This document shows positions 1 to 11,257 of a DNA stretch of 64,000 nt, one piece after another. Where the stretch lies: contig OZ024928.1 of the NCBI GenBank assembly GCA_964017235.1, forward strand, positions 154,404,881 through 154,468,880. Direction: 5' to 3'. The DNA is from Sabellastarte sp. h YS-2021. Its lineage: Eukaryota; Annelida; Polychaeta; Sabellida; Sabellidae. The stretch's first letter is position 1, and the number at the start of each line of letters is the position of its first letter. The translations under genes were made by a program, and so were the position numbers. The notes below the pieces were generated by a model. The model made no database searches, was not told the origin of the DNA, and saw only the letters and a list, made by a program, of their open reading frames with translations.

Positions 1-423
1 AATCATAAATGTTGCCCTGCCCCATTGGACCTTTGGTTACTTTGATTATATAAATACAGAGGGCAAGTGGACGTGTGTTTTAATTGTCAAAAATAACTGT
101 ATAAAATAGTGACAACAATTTTTTTCTACTACTATTCAGATCCAAATTAATTTAAATCTCATAACCCCCACAGAAAGATCTTTTTACTTTTTTTTACTGC
201 AAATGGGCACACATGTCCTATTTTTTCAAGGTCCCAGTTTACAAGTCTATCACTTTAAGTATCACTCTGCCTTTGGGCTCTGATTGATTTTAAAAAAATT
301 AAAATTTGGAATTTTTTAATTGTTTAAATGATAAGTTTTGTCATGTAATTGTTATAATTAAGCAAAGGGGAGGTGGTCTTCCATGAGTGTGAAATGATTA
401 AAAGACCGAAATATGCACAAATT
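1..423. other. AT-rich flank without a recognised gene
   Basis: I see no coding pattern, RNA gene or structured repeat in this edge segment. Its right part, roughly from 360, probably belongs to the 3' untranslated tail of the minus-strand Penelope-like element next to it, because that element's last coding codons end near 424. The left limit of that tail cannot be set without a second copy. Confidence 0.4.
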
Positions 424-1889
424 TCAAATAAATTGATTTATGCCTATTGGGTGGATTGCTCCAATATTCCACATCCACCACTGCTCACGCCTCCTTCTGT
501 GGGCTGTAGATGGAGTGTTGTATTTGGGAGTGCACCATTCAAGTATAGAAAACTGCATATCCTTAGCTGAGTGACCTTTTCCAGTAAAATGTTTGGAAAC
601 ACGGGTTACTCTGCTATCCTTTGGTTTATTCACTGAGAGTTTGTGTTCATAGATTCGTGCTCTGAACGCCCTTCCTGTTTCACCAACATATTATTTATCA
701 CATTTTTTACATGTGATCAAATATACAATATCACTCAATTCACATGATATTGAGTTTGGGAGATTTTTGGGCTGGTATTTATCCCCACTGATTTTACAGG
801 TAATTTCATTGTTTCTTGAAAATATAGGGCAATATTTACATTTACCCAGTCTCGTGCAGTGAGTGGGTATTGGTTTTTCGGCTCCATATTATTTGGTGGG
901 TAAGCTATGGTAGCACTGGTAAGCAAATCTCTAAGATTTGGTAATCTCTTAAAGCCAATGATGGGTTTATCTGGGAATGTGTTAGCACAGTCATTGCTAT
1001 GTTGGATTATATTCCAATTGTCATGGATGAACCCCTTAATGTCTGGGTTACGTGGATCATATTTGGTAGTCATGACTGGGGTAGTAGGATCTTTTGTCCT
1101 AACCTCAAGTAGGTCATTTTGTGTAAACCTGCTTGCACTGAGCATATGATTTTTGAGAGTATTGAATGGGTACCCTCTCCTCATGTAGTGCTCAATCGTT
1201 TTAATTCCATTATCAATGAAATCATCATTCTTTGAACAAATTCTCCTGATGCGCAAGAATTGTCCATATGGGCCTTTTTCGCGGCATGGGCTATGGTGGG
1301 CTGATTCATAGTGTAAGTACAGATGTGTATCTGTAGGTTTTTCATACAGAGTGGTGTAAATGAGTCTATCTGAGTCAATTCTTACAGTTGTGTCCAGAAA
1401 GTTGACATGGGTATCACTGATGTCTGAAGTGAATTTGATTTTGGGGTGCATGTTATTCAGATACTTAATGAATCTCTCTAATTCATCTCGGCCATGTGTC
1501 CAGATCATGAAGATGTCATCAATAAATCTGAGCCATAGTAACGGCTTGTTAGGCCAATTACTGAGTGCCCTCGTCTCAAACCTGTCCATAAATAAGTTGG
1601 CATAATTTGGTGCCACTGCAGTACCCATGGCTGTACCTCCTACTTGCAAGTAATGATCTTCATTAAATTCGAAGTTCATGCTATGTAATACTAATTCCAG
1701 TAGTTTCAGTAAGAATGGGGTGATAGGATCTTTGGTCCTATCTTGCCTCAGGTGTGCTGCTACTGTCAGAATGCCCTCCCTATCTGGAATGTTTGTGTAT
1801 AGGGATGAGACATCCAAGGTTACTAATAGCGCCCCTTCTGGTAGTTTATTTAGTGATTTGAGTCTGCCTAAGAAGACAAATTTATACAA
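424..1889 (-). pseudogene. Penelope-like element: reverse transcriptase plus GIY-YIG endonuclease, 5'-truncated and broken
   Basis: Penelope-like elements copy RNA to DNA at a nick made by their own GIY-YIG endonuclease. The first 384 codons (735-1889) carry the typical motif DVSSLYTNIP, the catalytic RFIDDIF motif, and the downstream HYES/HPC-like region. Downstream in another frame come a Cys pair (KCKYCP), the GIY-YIG core VYLITCKKCDK followed by YVGETGR, and the conserved tail near 424-640. The frame changes near position 870. The GIY-YIG core also contains a TAA codon on the minus strand at 691-693, where the family usually has Gln, so a single CAA-to-TAA change would explain it. The N-terminal part of the RT is missing upstream of 1889. 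The copy is therefore dead. Clade within the Penelope group is not determined. Confidence 0.88.
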
Positions 1890-2103
1890 TAAATAATAAG
1901 TAACAATGAATAAATTGTTCCTAGATAATTTGTCTTTTTTATTAGCCTTAATTACAGATGCCTTATATTTTGATTAGTGTCACTGGTTCATATGAACCAC
2001 TGGCACTACATATACTAATCTTGTCATTAAGGTATATGTATCATACCGGTATATATATTGAACATCTGTATCTTTCACATCATAAGTACACAATACACAT
2101 GAA
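1890..2103. other. Spacer with a short near-palindrome
   Basis: This AT-rich gap lies between the truncated Penelope-like element and DIRS-A. The only structure I see is a near-perfect inverted repeat at about 1974-2008, centred on GGTTCATATGAACC, that could fold as a hairpin. No gene is supported. Confidence 0.5.
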
Positions 2104-2295
2104 ATTGAAAATTGTAATTACTTAAATGTACCTTTTATAAGCTACAAGCTTACCATGTGGGACTTAATGCTGTTCTCGAGTTGCCACACCCGGGGCCAAC
2201 GTCTTAGAAAAAAAGACAGTTCTTGTTAGCCGCAGGAAATACTGGTAGTTGTCGTGACGTGATAACTTCTGACCAATCATACTACTTTCTCGGTG
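2104..2295. repeat. DIRS-A right inverted terminal repeat (with terminal extension)
   Basis: From about 2134 the sequence is the inverse complement of 8119-8280 with only a few differences, for example ACGTGA here against CACGTGA in the partner. The outer 2104-2133 part has no match in the other terminal repeat but is found, inverted, in the internal complementary region. That fixes the outer end near 2104. Confidence 0.88.
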
Positions 2296-2356
2296 AAATT
2301 TTCTAAAACCTACCCCTCAGCTGTAAACAGCGGGGAGGCAGGGTGGGACTTTTCTA

Positions 2357-2460
2357 AGTCCTACATGGTAAGCTTGTAGCTTATAAAAGCTACATTTAAG
2401 TAATTAAAATTTTCAATTTTATTACGCTACAATAGCTTACCATGTGGGACTTAATGCTGA
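2357..2460. repeat. DIRS-A internal complementary region
   Basis: Its inverse complement reads from the high-coordinate terminal repeat (TAGCGTAATAAAA) straight into the low-coordinate end (TTGAAAATTTTAATTACTT), so it spells the junction of the two element ends. In the DIRS model this region templates completion of the ends and circle formation. It gives the element limits of about 2104 and 8280 independently of the terminal repeats. Confidence 0.85.
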
Positions 2461-3031
2461 ATTCAACCGCCCGGTGGCGGGATTACAACTGAGACTGGAA
2501 GATATGTTTTTTTCTAAGATTTGAATTAATATATATAGAAATAGTGATAGAAATACCAGTCTGAGTCCCATTTACAGTGCCCCGATCCCGAAGACTGGGC
2601 CTGTAAAGAGCCAGTAGAATGAAGGACAGTGCTAAAAACTGTCTAGATGTTTGATTGTAGGTCGGAAGTGTAGCAGTGCTCACTTCGAGGTCTAAGGGTC
2701 CCTAAGGGGCCTTCACGAGTGACAGACCAGCCCAATGGTTGGAAATCTCATAAATTTTTGCCACCTGAATATGAGATTAATGACAACTTAACAAGTCCTT
2801 AATACAAATTACTTGATAAACTAAATAACAAAAATGACCTTACCCATAACATCTTGAAGGTAAAGGAATACCTAGATCCTGGGAGAGACTCCTGAAGACT
2901 TGGTTGTAGCGGATGTGCCCCCCCCCTCCCCCCCTTTTTTCTTTCCGAGGACAACTGGTCTGAGGGGAAGAATCTAGGACTTGTTGTGCCGCCACTACGG
3001 GTCCCAGATACATATTGTTGTCGGTGTATGA

Positions 3032-4010
3032 TCAAGTAAGGTCTTTTAGGTAAAAATTTGTAAATGTGTTGTGAGCTTTCCAGTGACAGGCTTGCATGAT
3101 TTGGTTCACCGATACCCCACCGTAAAAGGCGTTAGAGGCCGCGAAGGCCCGGATGTCATGCGCTTTAACTTGGACCAAGTCCAAGGCTTGTTGATCTGCT
3201 TGTTTGTAGCAAAGTAGGATGGTTTGTTTCAACCAGGAAGAGAGAGTAGCGGGTCTGATGTCTGAGGTATGTCCTTTCTTAAAGGAGATGAAAAGGAGGG
3301 AACGAGACCCTCTCAGGTCTTTGGTTCGGTCCAGATAATACCTCAGGGCCCGCACCTGACACAGGGTCCTGCCTTCTTTAAATTGTCTATCTACAATGGT
3401 AGTCAAAGCAGGAATAGTCACTGGAGACACACTTTGAGAACCTTCTCTTGCTAGTTGAATTTTGGCTATGAAATCAGAAGAAGGGAACAAGGCGACCTTT
3501 TCCCATTGGCCTAGATTAGATACTTTGTTTGCGACCCAGGTATGGATTTCGCTGCGGCGCTTGCCGGAGGCCAAAGCTAGCAAGAAAGCAGTTTTGAGAG
3601 TAAGATGTTTGAGGTCTGTGTCTTTCATGGGCTCAAAGGGTGCTTTGGTGAGCTCGTTGAGGACAACAGAGAGGTTCCACTTAGGTAAATTTCTGTAACT
3701 TTTTGGACGATCCCTGTGAAAACTGGAGAGTAACCTATGAAGGTCTGCATTATGTGCAATATGGTGGGCCGTTGGGCCCAAAGTGTCAACGATTGCAGTC
3801 CTGTAACCTTCTATGGTCGAGGGGCGCCTATTTAGGTCTTGGTACAGGTACATGAAAAAATCTGAAATTTGTTTCACAGATGGAGTGGAGAAATCCACCA
3901 AATTTTCTCTGCACCATTTTTCAAATAGGGCCCACTTTGACTTGTAGATGGTCCTTGTTGATGACCGCTGAGGAGCAGCAATTCTCTCTGCCACCTCCAC
4001 AAAGAAGCCT
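3032..4010 (-). CDS. DIRS-A tyrosine recombinase, open frame
   Basis: This enzyme of the lambda-integrase superfamily would insert the circular DIRS DNA into the genome through a 3'-phosphotyrosine intermediate. The N-terminal core-binding domain begins around VAERIAAPQRSSTR. In the catalytic domain I see the first arginine in GKRRSEIH, the H-x-x-R box in KAHDIRAFA, the second His/Trp box in CHWKAHNTF, and the likely nucleophile Tyr in FYLKDL shortly before the stop. No stop or shift occurs within the domain. The frame remains open far upstream to 5638, but that upstream stretch is mostly a shadow of the RT frame, so the true translation start is unknown. It is the best preserved gene of DIRS-A. 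Confidence 0.85.
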
Positions 4011-5889
4011 TGTTCTTGGAGTTGTCCGCTCCTAGACACCAGGCGTGGAGGTTCAGCTGTTGTGGGTTGTTGTGGAACCCATACTTGTGGGACTTTTTGA
4101 GTAGGGTCATTGACACTGGGAGTTGTAGTGGGATCTCTGTTGAGAGCTGCACTAGGTCCCAAAACCAGGGCATCCCTGGCCAGCCTGGGGCTATTACGAT
4201 GATCAGGCAATGGCATTGCTTGATATTTTGGATCACCTTGTGAAGGAGAGCCGTAGGAGGGTAAGCATAGGCCGTGAGGTTCGTCCAGTTTATGTTTAGA
4301 GCATCTATGTCCCAAGCCTTTGGGTCTGGGACAGGAGATACGTACAGTGGAAGTTTGTGGTTCAGGTGAGGGGCAAATAAGTCTACATGAGGTGTGAACC
4401 ACTTTTGGCAGATCTGTTTGAACACCTGCGGATGCAGAGACCATTCTGTTGTCTGCACTTGGTTGGACCTGGACAGAAGGTCGGCCATCACATTCAGGCA
4501 CCCTGGAATGTGCCTGGCTTTCAATGTTATGTGGTAGTGATGGCACCAGGTCATGATCTTCCACAGGAGAGCACACATTGTTTGACGCGTCGGTAAAGAG
4601 TTGGATACTGTGGTCTTTGGGATGAAGGTCTGCACCTTTCATCACGTTGAGGGATTTTGCCACCAATCTAGGTGGGCTGCAATGGCTTCTGTCCAAGGAA
4701 GGAGGTTGTCCAGCGACTGAGGATATCTCCAGTGCTCCTTGAGATGAAACTGAAAGGGCTTCATGTGAAGGCGTCCCTCCGGGACCATTTTCTCTGTTGA
4801 GGCTAGCAACCCAATTAGCTACATCAAACATCTTGCAGTCAAAACACGTTTTGACTTGAGTCATAGGATCAAATCCTGAAGTTTGAGCCATCTCTCTTGA
4901 GTGGGTTTTACAAGGGCTGAATCTAGATGGTATTCGTAGCCCACGAACGAAAACACCTGAGTAGGTTTCAGTTCTGATTTTTCCTGATTTATTATCCACC
5001 CCAAGGACTGGGTTAGGTCTACCACCGCCTGAGTGTTCACTTGGGCTTCCTCCTGAGACTGGGACCTGATCAGCCGGTCGTCCTGGTATTGGTGAATTCT
5101 GAGTCCTCTTGAGAGGGCCATTAGTTTCACCTCCTTTACAATCATTGTAAAGACCTGGGGGGCTGTGGCTAGTCCGAATGGGAGGGAGGTGAACTGGAAC
5201 ACCTGAGACTTGTAGCAAAACCTTAGGTATTTCCTTGAGTTTGGGTGGATGGGGATGTGTAGGTAAGCATCCGACAGATCTATCGACGATACCCACTCCC
5301 CTGGAATCAGGGAGGTCCTGATGGACTCTGGAGTTTCCATTTTGAACTTTTCTACATGTAGAAAAGTGTTGAGCCTGCTTAGGTCTATGACTGGCCTCCA
5401 TCGTTGATGAGGCTTGGATACTAGGAACAGGCGACTGTAAAACCCGAGACATTTTACATTTTCCACCCTTTCGATTGCGTTCTTTGACAGGAGAGACTGG
5501 ATACAAGTGGCCAAGGCTTGGTCTTTTTGCTGGGCCTTGTACTCTGACAGAATCAGAGGGAATATGACCAAATTTGGCTTTGAAAGGAATGGCAGTACGT
5601 AGCCATTGGTGATAATGTTTAACACGTTTTGAGAACATTTGTTTGTTAGCCAGTCTCTCTTGAAAGAATGGAGGCGACCTCCTACTGGTGGGCTGAGTGA
5701 GGCTTTGGAGGAGTCATTGGGAAGAGGGGTTTCCACGCCCCCTTCCCCTATTGTGGGGTCGAAAACGACCCCTGGAGCCTCTGAAGTTCGGTTTTCCCCT
5801 TCCTGAGGAAAACAATTGGTTACTCCTTTGTGAGGAATTGCCCCCATAGGGGCGTTTCCTGTAGGAGCCTCTTTTCTTGTGGGGACCAT
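3874..5889 (-). pseudogene. DIRS-A reverse transcriptase / RNase H / methyltransferase-like region, broken
   Basis: The RT part (4861-5889) contains the motif-A block SSIDLSDAYLHIPIH with its catalytic Asp. The active-site block reads YQDDRLI, where relatives (including DIRS-B in this window) have YLDDWL: both Asp residues remain, but two neighbours changed. Frameshifts follow. The RNase H region starts with LFTDASN and then jumps directly to ALLWKIMTWC. Compared with DIRS-B about 75-80 codons are missing, including the core Glu and the middle Asp, and the frame changes at the junction near 4590. The segment after the HIPGCLNVMADLLSR block (VDLFAPHLNHKLP to APGWPGMPWF) matches the methyltransferase-like domain known in DIRS pol, and its frame overlaps the recombinase. 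Confidence 0.85.
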
Positions 5890-7920
5890 GAAAGGGCTTA
5901 TTCAGGTAGGGTGCGAAACCCTGAGAGTCTTTTGAGGTGCCTTTTTTGAGAAGAAGGTCTTCACCTTCCTTCACAAGTTGAGGCTCGAACAAGGACGGGT
6001 CCCAAAAGGACGACTTCCTAAGTTCTTGACGTCTCGTTTCCCCCAACTGTGGCTGTAAGAGTCATCTCGGCTTCGCGCCTAAGCAAGCCGGTATTAGCCA
6101 TAGAATATAACTCCCTCTGGAGAATATGGGCTAGGGATTTGCTGAGACAAGTGAGGGCCCTATGTTGAATAAGAATGGTCTTATTCCAAAATCCATGTAC
6201 TCAGCGACTTCCTCATATCCACGCTTTGCTACTTTCTCAGGATTGGCACCTTTTTGAATCTGAGACTTGATCTTCTTGACAGTTGACTTAATGCTATGTT
6301 GACACTTCTCTAGGGAAGCATTACAAGAAGAAGTTTTGGCAAAGGCCACGATGAAATTGAGGGTTGAGATATTTTGTCTAGCCTGATGCTCCAATTCTTT
6401 GAGAACTGGAAGGGGGACCTTTCCGATAGGGGCCCCAGAGGGTTTAGGAGTAATACAGATCTTGGCAAAGTCCGTATTCAACTCCTGAATTTTATCCTGA
6501 AAATAGGGCTGTCCCACCCTGTACCACTTAGAAGTGGAAGGAGGAGGTTTGACATATTTACCCTCAGGTAAATTAGCAGCCTTAAAGTCATGTTGAAATT
6601 TATCAAAGGCGTCCTTGATAACTGAGCTGAGGGGCAGAATAGAGAAAGGACCTCTAGGTCTGAACTCTTGACGGCCTTTTTCATCATCCAGACCCATCAC
6701 TGAAGTTGAAGATCTAGGCATAGACTCCCTGGGGTCAGGGAGGGAAAGGATACGCCTAAAAGTGTCGATCTCTTCAGCGTACTGTGAGGGCATGTCAGAC
6801 AGAGATACTTCCCTATAATAAGGGGGGTCTGGATCATGTTGTGGAAGGTCTTGATCAGAAACAGCCCCTGAGGGCTGAGCCCTAGAGGGCTTAGAAGACC
6901 TGTGTCTGGTTGCAGGGGACTGATCCTCCCCTGAAGAAGATGACACATATCTGGACCTTGACTTGTGTTTACTCTTATCAGAGTGCTTTTTAGGTTTGGT
7001 AGAAGGGATCCGAGGTTCATCGGATTCCTCATATGGTTGGTCCGAGGCAGATCCCGGATGAATTTCCTGCCTACTACGAGAGTGGCTTTGCTTTTTGGGT
7101 GCGTACGAGACCTCTTTCGGTGGTAGTTCAGAGGAAGCAACGTACTGATCCGAGGGATCATGCTGGTCAAGTACTAGGCGAGGAGGGAGTGCTGGACCAT
7201 AGTCCACATCCATAGCCTCGGTTGGAATGTTAGTACTAGGTCTCGGAGGGGGTAGGTCCAGATTTACAGCAGAATTACTGGAAGTACCAGGTTTGGAAGC
7301 AAGAAACGAGGTCTGATCCACCTGTTTGCTTTTTAGCAGTCAACTCCTCTCGAAGTGACTGAAAAGCTTCCAACATGGATGCCTGAAAGGAACCCATTTG
7401 TTGCTGTAAATGGATATTTAAGGAATCTCCCAGGGATTTCTCAAGATTTGTTTGAATTTTTTGTTGTAAAGCTGTACCTGGGGTGGGTGGGACAGACTTG
7501 GCTGGAGTTTTTAAAGATAAGGAACTGAAGGCAAGTGGTTGAGGACGGGGGGGGTGAGGTGAAAAGATTGTCAGCAGCACTCTCGAGGTCTGCATTTGAG
7601 CCAGTGAAGGAATCCCCGTCGCCTTCGCCCAAAAGATTGAGTTTATTTTCTTTGGAACTAGTTTCCGCCTTTTGTTTTTTAAGATAACATTTCCTGTGCT
7701 GAATTTTCTTCATCTGTTCATCTGTAAAAGATGCACAGATATCACAGGGAGTTTCGAAGGTGACACAGAGGTCATCACCCTTGCCAGCCTCCCTACAGGT
7801 AGGGCAATAGTTGTGTAGGTCGAAACTAAAACAAAAATGGCGGCATTTCTGAGCTCTCGGTTTGTCTTTATTCGTTTGATGGAGAGACATCTTAAATGCA
7901 ATAAAAGACGTGCAATGCAA
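5714..7920 (-). pseudogene. DIRS-A ORF1 (gag-like), split by frameshifts
   Basis: ORF1 of DIRS elements encodes a nucleic-acid-binding gag-like protein. The N-terminal part (7441-7920) has paired Cys motifs (CPTCREAGKGDD and CDICASFTDEQ), a pattern typical of DIRS ORF1. A second frame (7275-7595) continues with a Gln-rich segment. A third (6131-7321) is rich in Ser, Lys and acidic residues and then becomes helical. The last piece (5714-6046) is Arg/Gly-rich (RGSRGRFRPHNRGRGRG), as expected for RNA binding, and runs towards the RT. At least two frameshifts separate the pieces. The start codon at 7918-7920 is the first Met upstream of the Cys motifs. Confidence 0.75.
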
Positions 7921-8118
7921 AGCGCCTGTACCGAGGAAAACTCAAAACACGCGAAAGTAAGAAAATACTTATCCTGTCAAAATAAAAATTTTACAGAATG
8001 ATCTATGTTATATAATAAAAGAAATATCCAAAAAAGAACCTCCAACAATAAGTAAATGCTGAGAAATAAATGAAAATGTCTGTATATTTACAAACTGCTA
8101 CCAGTCAATCGTGGCCAA

Positions 8119-8280
8119 CGAGAAAGTAGGACGATTGGTCAGAAGTTATCACGTGACGACAACTACCAGTATTTCCTGCGGCTAACAAGAACTGTCTTTT
8201 TTTCTAAGACGTTGGCCCGGGTGTGGCAACTCGAGAACAGCATTAAGTCCCACATGGTAAGCTATTGTAGCGTAATAAAA
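8119..8280. repeat. DIRS-A left inverted terminal repeat
   Basis: This is the inverse complement of 2134-2295. It contains a CACGTG E-box at about 8152 that is mutated in the partner repeat. Transcription of DIRS elements is thought to start in or next to this repeat. The outer end at 8280 is set by agreement with the internal complementary region. Confidence 0.88.
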
Positions 8281-9175
8281 GGTAATTTAAACATATATTA
8301 GTCCACACTTATGATCAGACAACATAACTAAGATACCATCTCTCAGGGCACTATGAGTGGACACATCATAATTATACTACCTCTTATATATATATGTGTA
8401 TATCTAGGCCAGAACCTACTACATATACACATTTTATTATATAGAGACATACATATCCCCAACATATTTAATAACTCTATAGAATAAACTAAATATGACT
8501 CACCTGATAATACTTACCATTCCCATACCCAAAAAGGTGCAAAGAGTGCAATGCACCGGTTCACTGCACCAGTGCACAGGTGCAAAAAACAGGTTCATTT
8601 GCACTTCTCAAAAAGTACTTCAGGGGGGATCTTAGCCCTATATCTCCAGCCTCTGATGAAAAAGTTTTACTTACAATAACTTTCGAAACACAATACACAT
8701 AAGTGCAGATATTGTGTAAGGCACATCCACGATATCTATTGTGAACTTTTTACTTGAGTGAGAATTTGCACTTCAACAAACCCTTGTTGTTAATTGTTGT
8801 AATTAGTATCAAGTACTTTATATGTGATGTAATATTATTTTTGTATAGTTATATTTAATGTAAATCAGTTTTTTCCAGTTTTGTCCAGTATTGTCCGGTT
8901 TAAACCGGCAAAAAGGGGGTTTTATCCAGTTTTTTCCACCATCCCGGAAAAAATAGTTTTTATCCGGAAAAAAACCAACCTTGCAGGAAGCCGAAAAATA
9001 GATGGGATACTCCTGTCAACCTTTTCACAATTCTGACTCTTGTCTGCATTTAGCCAGCTATGCGAGAAACCAACACACAGGAAACATATCACCAGAATGG
9101 CTTTTACAACTAACATGGCCAAGAACACACTACCAGATCCAAAGCAAAAAAAAAACAACAAGAACTATGCGAAAA
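8281..9175. other. Spacer, no gene
   Basis: I find no protein similarity. There is a GTGCA-rich patch at 8535-8605 and a run of CCAGTTTT/CCGG words at 8870-8985 including the palindrome CCGGTTTAAACCGG. Neither resembles a known feature. Confidence 0.5.
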
Positions 9176-9345
9176 CTAGAGATTGCGTCTCGACGTAGTG
9201 TATCCCCAGACGGGACATGGTTGAAGCATGACATACAGAGTATTATGCTTGACATAAATATACCCCTGTGGGGAGGATGCCTAAGTGTTAATGGGAGCAA
9301 CTTGTCCTGATACTAAGAAAACAAAATGTTTGCTAAATGAAAGAT
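9176..9345 (-). mobile_element. HINE-2 Helitron-like 3' end fragment
   Basis: From 9176 the sequence CTAGAGATTGCGTCTCGACG and the following TGTATCCCC...ACGGGACATGGTT closely match the end of the complete HINE-2 copy at 13031. Read on the minus strand it is a hairpin (stem TACGT/ACGCA) followed by CTAG, the standard Helitron-type 3' terminus. The match fades within about 150 bp, so this is a truncated copy. Confidence 0.7.
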
Positions 9346-9355
9346 ACAAATGTAA

Positions 9356-10895
9356 CTAAACATAGCGCATTGGTGAACCAATGCAAATTGTATCCTCCAG
9401 AAAGAAAACTCGCCAATCAACCATCACTTAACTTTGAAGGAGGAGCCCAAGCTAAAATCTGACCACATCAAAAGATTCTTAGCCCATGATTTCCAATAGG
9501 TTGGTGTGACATTGCAAACCTCTAGGAACACGAATAAGCGAGTTATAAGCACTTTTAATTTTGGCCATCCTCATTTGACCTTGAAAGAGGGGCGGGCCAA
9601 AGCTCAAATCTGATCACATCAAACGATTCCTAGCGCATGATTTCCTATAGGATGCTTTCACATTACAAACCTCTAGGACCAAGAAAAAGTGATTTAAAAG
9701 CAATTTAGATTTTGCTATCCTCATTTGACCTTGAAGGAAGGGCCCAAGGTCAAATCTGACTACATCAAAAGATTCCCAGCACATGATTTCCTATAGGTTG
9801 ATTTCACATTGTAAACATCTAGGACCAATAAGTGAGATATAAGCACTTTTAAGTTTGGGTATCCTTGTTTGACCTTGAAGGAGGGGCCCAAGGTCAAATC
9901 TGACCACATAAGATTCCTGGCCCATGATTTCTTATAAGTTGGTTTGCCATCGAAAACCTGTACGACCAATAATAAGCGAGTTATGAGCACTTTTAAGTTT
10001 GGCTATCCTCGTTTGACCTTGAAGAAGGGGTCCAAGGTCAAATCTGACCACACCAAAAGATTCCCAGCCCATAATTTCCTATATGTTGGTTTACCATCCC
10101 AAACCTGTACGACTAATAATAAGTGAGTTACAAGCACTTTTCAGTTTGGCTATCCTCGTTTGACCTTGAAGGAGGGGTCCAAGGTTAAATCTGACCACAT
10201 CAAAAGATTCTTAGCCCATGATTTCCTATAAGTTGGTTTACCATCCCAAACCTCTGGGACCAATAATAAGTGAGTCATAAGCACTTTTAACTTTGGCTAT
10301 CCCCGTTTGACCTTGAAGGAGGGGTCAAAGGTCAAATCTGGCAATATCAAAAGATTCCCGGCCCATGATTTCCTATAAGTTGGTTTCACATTGCAAACCT
10401 CTAGGACCAATAATAAGCGAGTTGTGAGCACTTTTAGGTTTGGCTATCCTTGTTTGACCTTGAAGGAGGAGCCCAAGGTCAAATCCAACCACACCAAAAG
10501 ATTCCCAGCCCATGATTTCCTATACGTTGGTTTTCCATCCCAAACCTCTAGGACCAATAATAAGGGAGATATGAGCACTTTTCATTACTTTTCTGTGGCG
10601 GCCATCTTGTTTTTCAAAATAAGGCCTAAAATATTTCCAGTCAAGATTTTGCAATGTGGAACATATTCTGCGAATTTGAGATCTCTAACTATAATACCCT
10701 TTGCTCTAGAGGGCCAAAAAAGGTCCTTGCTTTAAGTCGAATAAACGTCCCTGGCGGCCATCTTTTTTTTCAAAATGAGGCCAAAAATACTCCCAGGCAA
10801 GATTTTATGGTTATGACTATATCCTGCAAATTTGAGAAGGCTAGCTATAATATTTTTTTTTGTTAGGGCGGTAACAGCAAATAATAAAGGAGGTA
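9356..10895 (-). mobile_element. HINE-1 Helitron-like element with 145-bp core array, copy 1
   Basis: HINE-1 is a non-coding Helitron-like family with copies here, at 34 kb, 47 kb and 61 kb. Read on the minus strand the 3' end is the subterminal motif TTTCTGGAGGATACAATT, a hairpin (GCATTGG-TTCA-CCAATGC, 9367-9384) and TTAG near 9356, a one-base change from CTAG. The core is a tandem array (9420-10580). The higher-coordinate part (10580-10890) contains two units with GCGGCCATCTTG that are found again, inverted, at 60.9-61.2 kb next to another core array. The 5' palindrome seen in other copies is missing, so this end is truncated or replaced. Confidence 0.75.
9420..10580. repeat. Tandem array of about eight 140-147-bp units (HINE-1 core)
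   Basis: The word TTTGACCTTGAA recurs about every 138-147 bp (for example near 9586, 9724, 9869, 10011, 10158, 10305 and 10453). Each unit also has AATAATAAGCGAGTTATAAG, CCAAGGTCAAATCTGACCAC, and CCCATGATTTCCTATA. Every unit therefore carries two AAGGTCA-type words facing each other. The short reading frames across the array are by-products of the period. Confidence 0.9.
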
Positions 10896-11257
10896 TATGG
10901 CCTCACAGTCTAAGGAATCATTTTGAGTCATTTTAGCAGGCCTAAGGTGACCTTGAAAACAATAGCCAAGGTCAACAAACTGGATGTTGGTACTCCATCA
11001 TGTACTCAATCTCCAAAGCCATTTTCAATAGTTTCCATGCAATATAGTCAGCATTAAGTGTGAAAATATCTCCAAAAAGGCGAAAAAATGTCCTTGGTGA
11101 GGTATTTTGGCGGTCTGTGGATGACCTTCAATGAAGAGCCTCAAGGTCAAATGTCTGCATGCTTACAGAGGACATATATATGTACTATATATACCAGCCA
11201 TAGGATGATCTAACTTTCTGTATATGAGAACTGGGCCAAAATGTGAAACAAGCAATC
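10896..11257. repeat. Fragment similar to the internal part of HINE-2
   Basis: The block with TACTCCATCATGTACTCAA, TTTCAATAGTTTCCATGCAA and the AGAGGACATATATATGTA motif matches 15600-16110 in the complete HINE-2 copy. The match ends abruptly at about 11257, where family X begins, so family X probably inserted here. Confidence 0.65.

Larger units (their letters stand above)
2104..8280 (-). mobile_element. DIRS-type tyrosine-recombinase retrotransposon, nearly full length (DIRS-A)
   Basis: DIRS elements replicate through a circular intermediate and integrate with a tyrosine recombinase instead of a DDE integrase. All structural marks are visible here. Inverted terminal repeats lie at 2104-2295 and 8119-8280. 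A gag-like ORF1, a reverse transcriptase/RNase H region and a tyrosine recombinase follow in order on the minus strand. An internal complementary region at 2357-2460 matches the joined outer ends of both terminal repeats. The low-coordinate terminal repeat carries about 30 extra bases, as the right repeat does in Dictyostelium DIRS-1. ORF1 and RT/RNase H are frameshifted and RNase H has an internal deletion, so the copy cannot be autonomous. The recombinase frame is still open. Confidence 0.92.

Noticed and set aside
4011..5638. The 868-codon open frame as one long protein
   Set aside because: Only the C-terminal third is recognisable (recombinase). The upstream half overlaps the RT in another frame and shows no family motif apart from short RT/RNase H pieces after frameshifts.
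8870..8985. CCGGTTTAAACCGG palindrome region as a transposon end
   Set aside because: No matching inverted partner or target duplication was found nearby.
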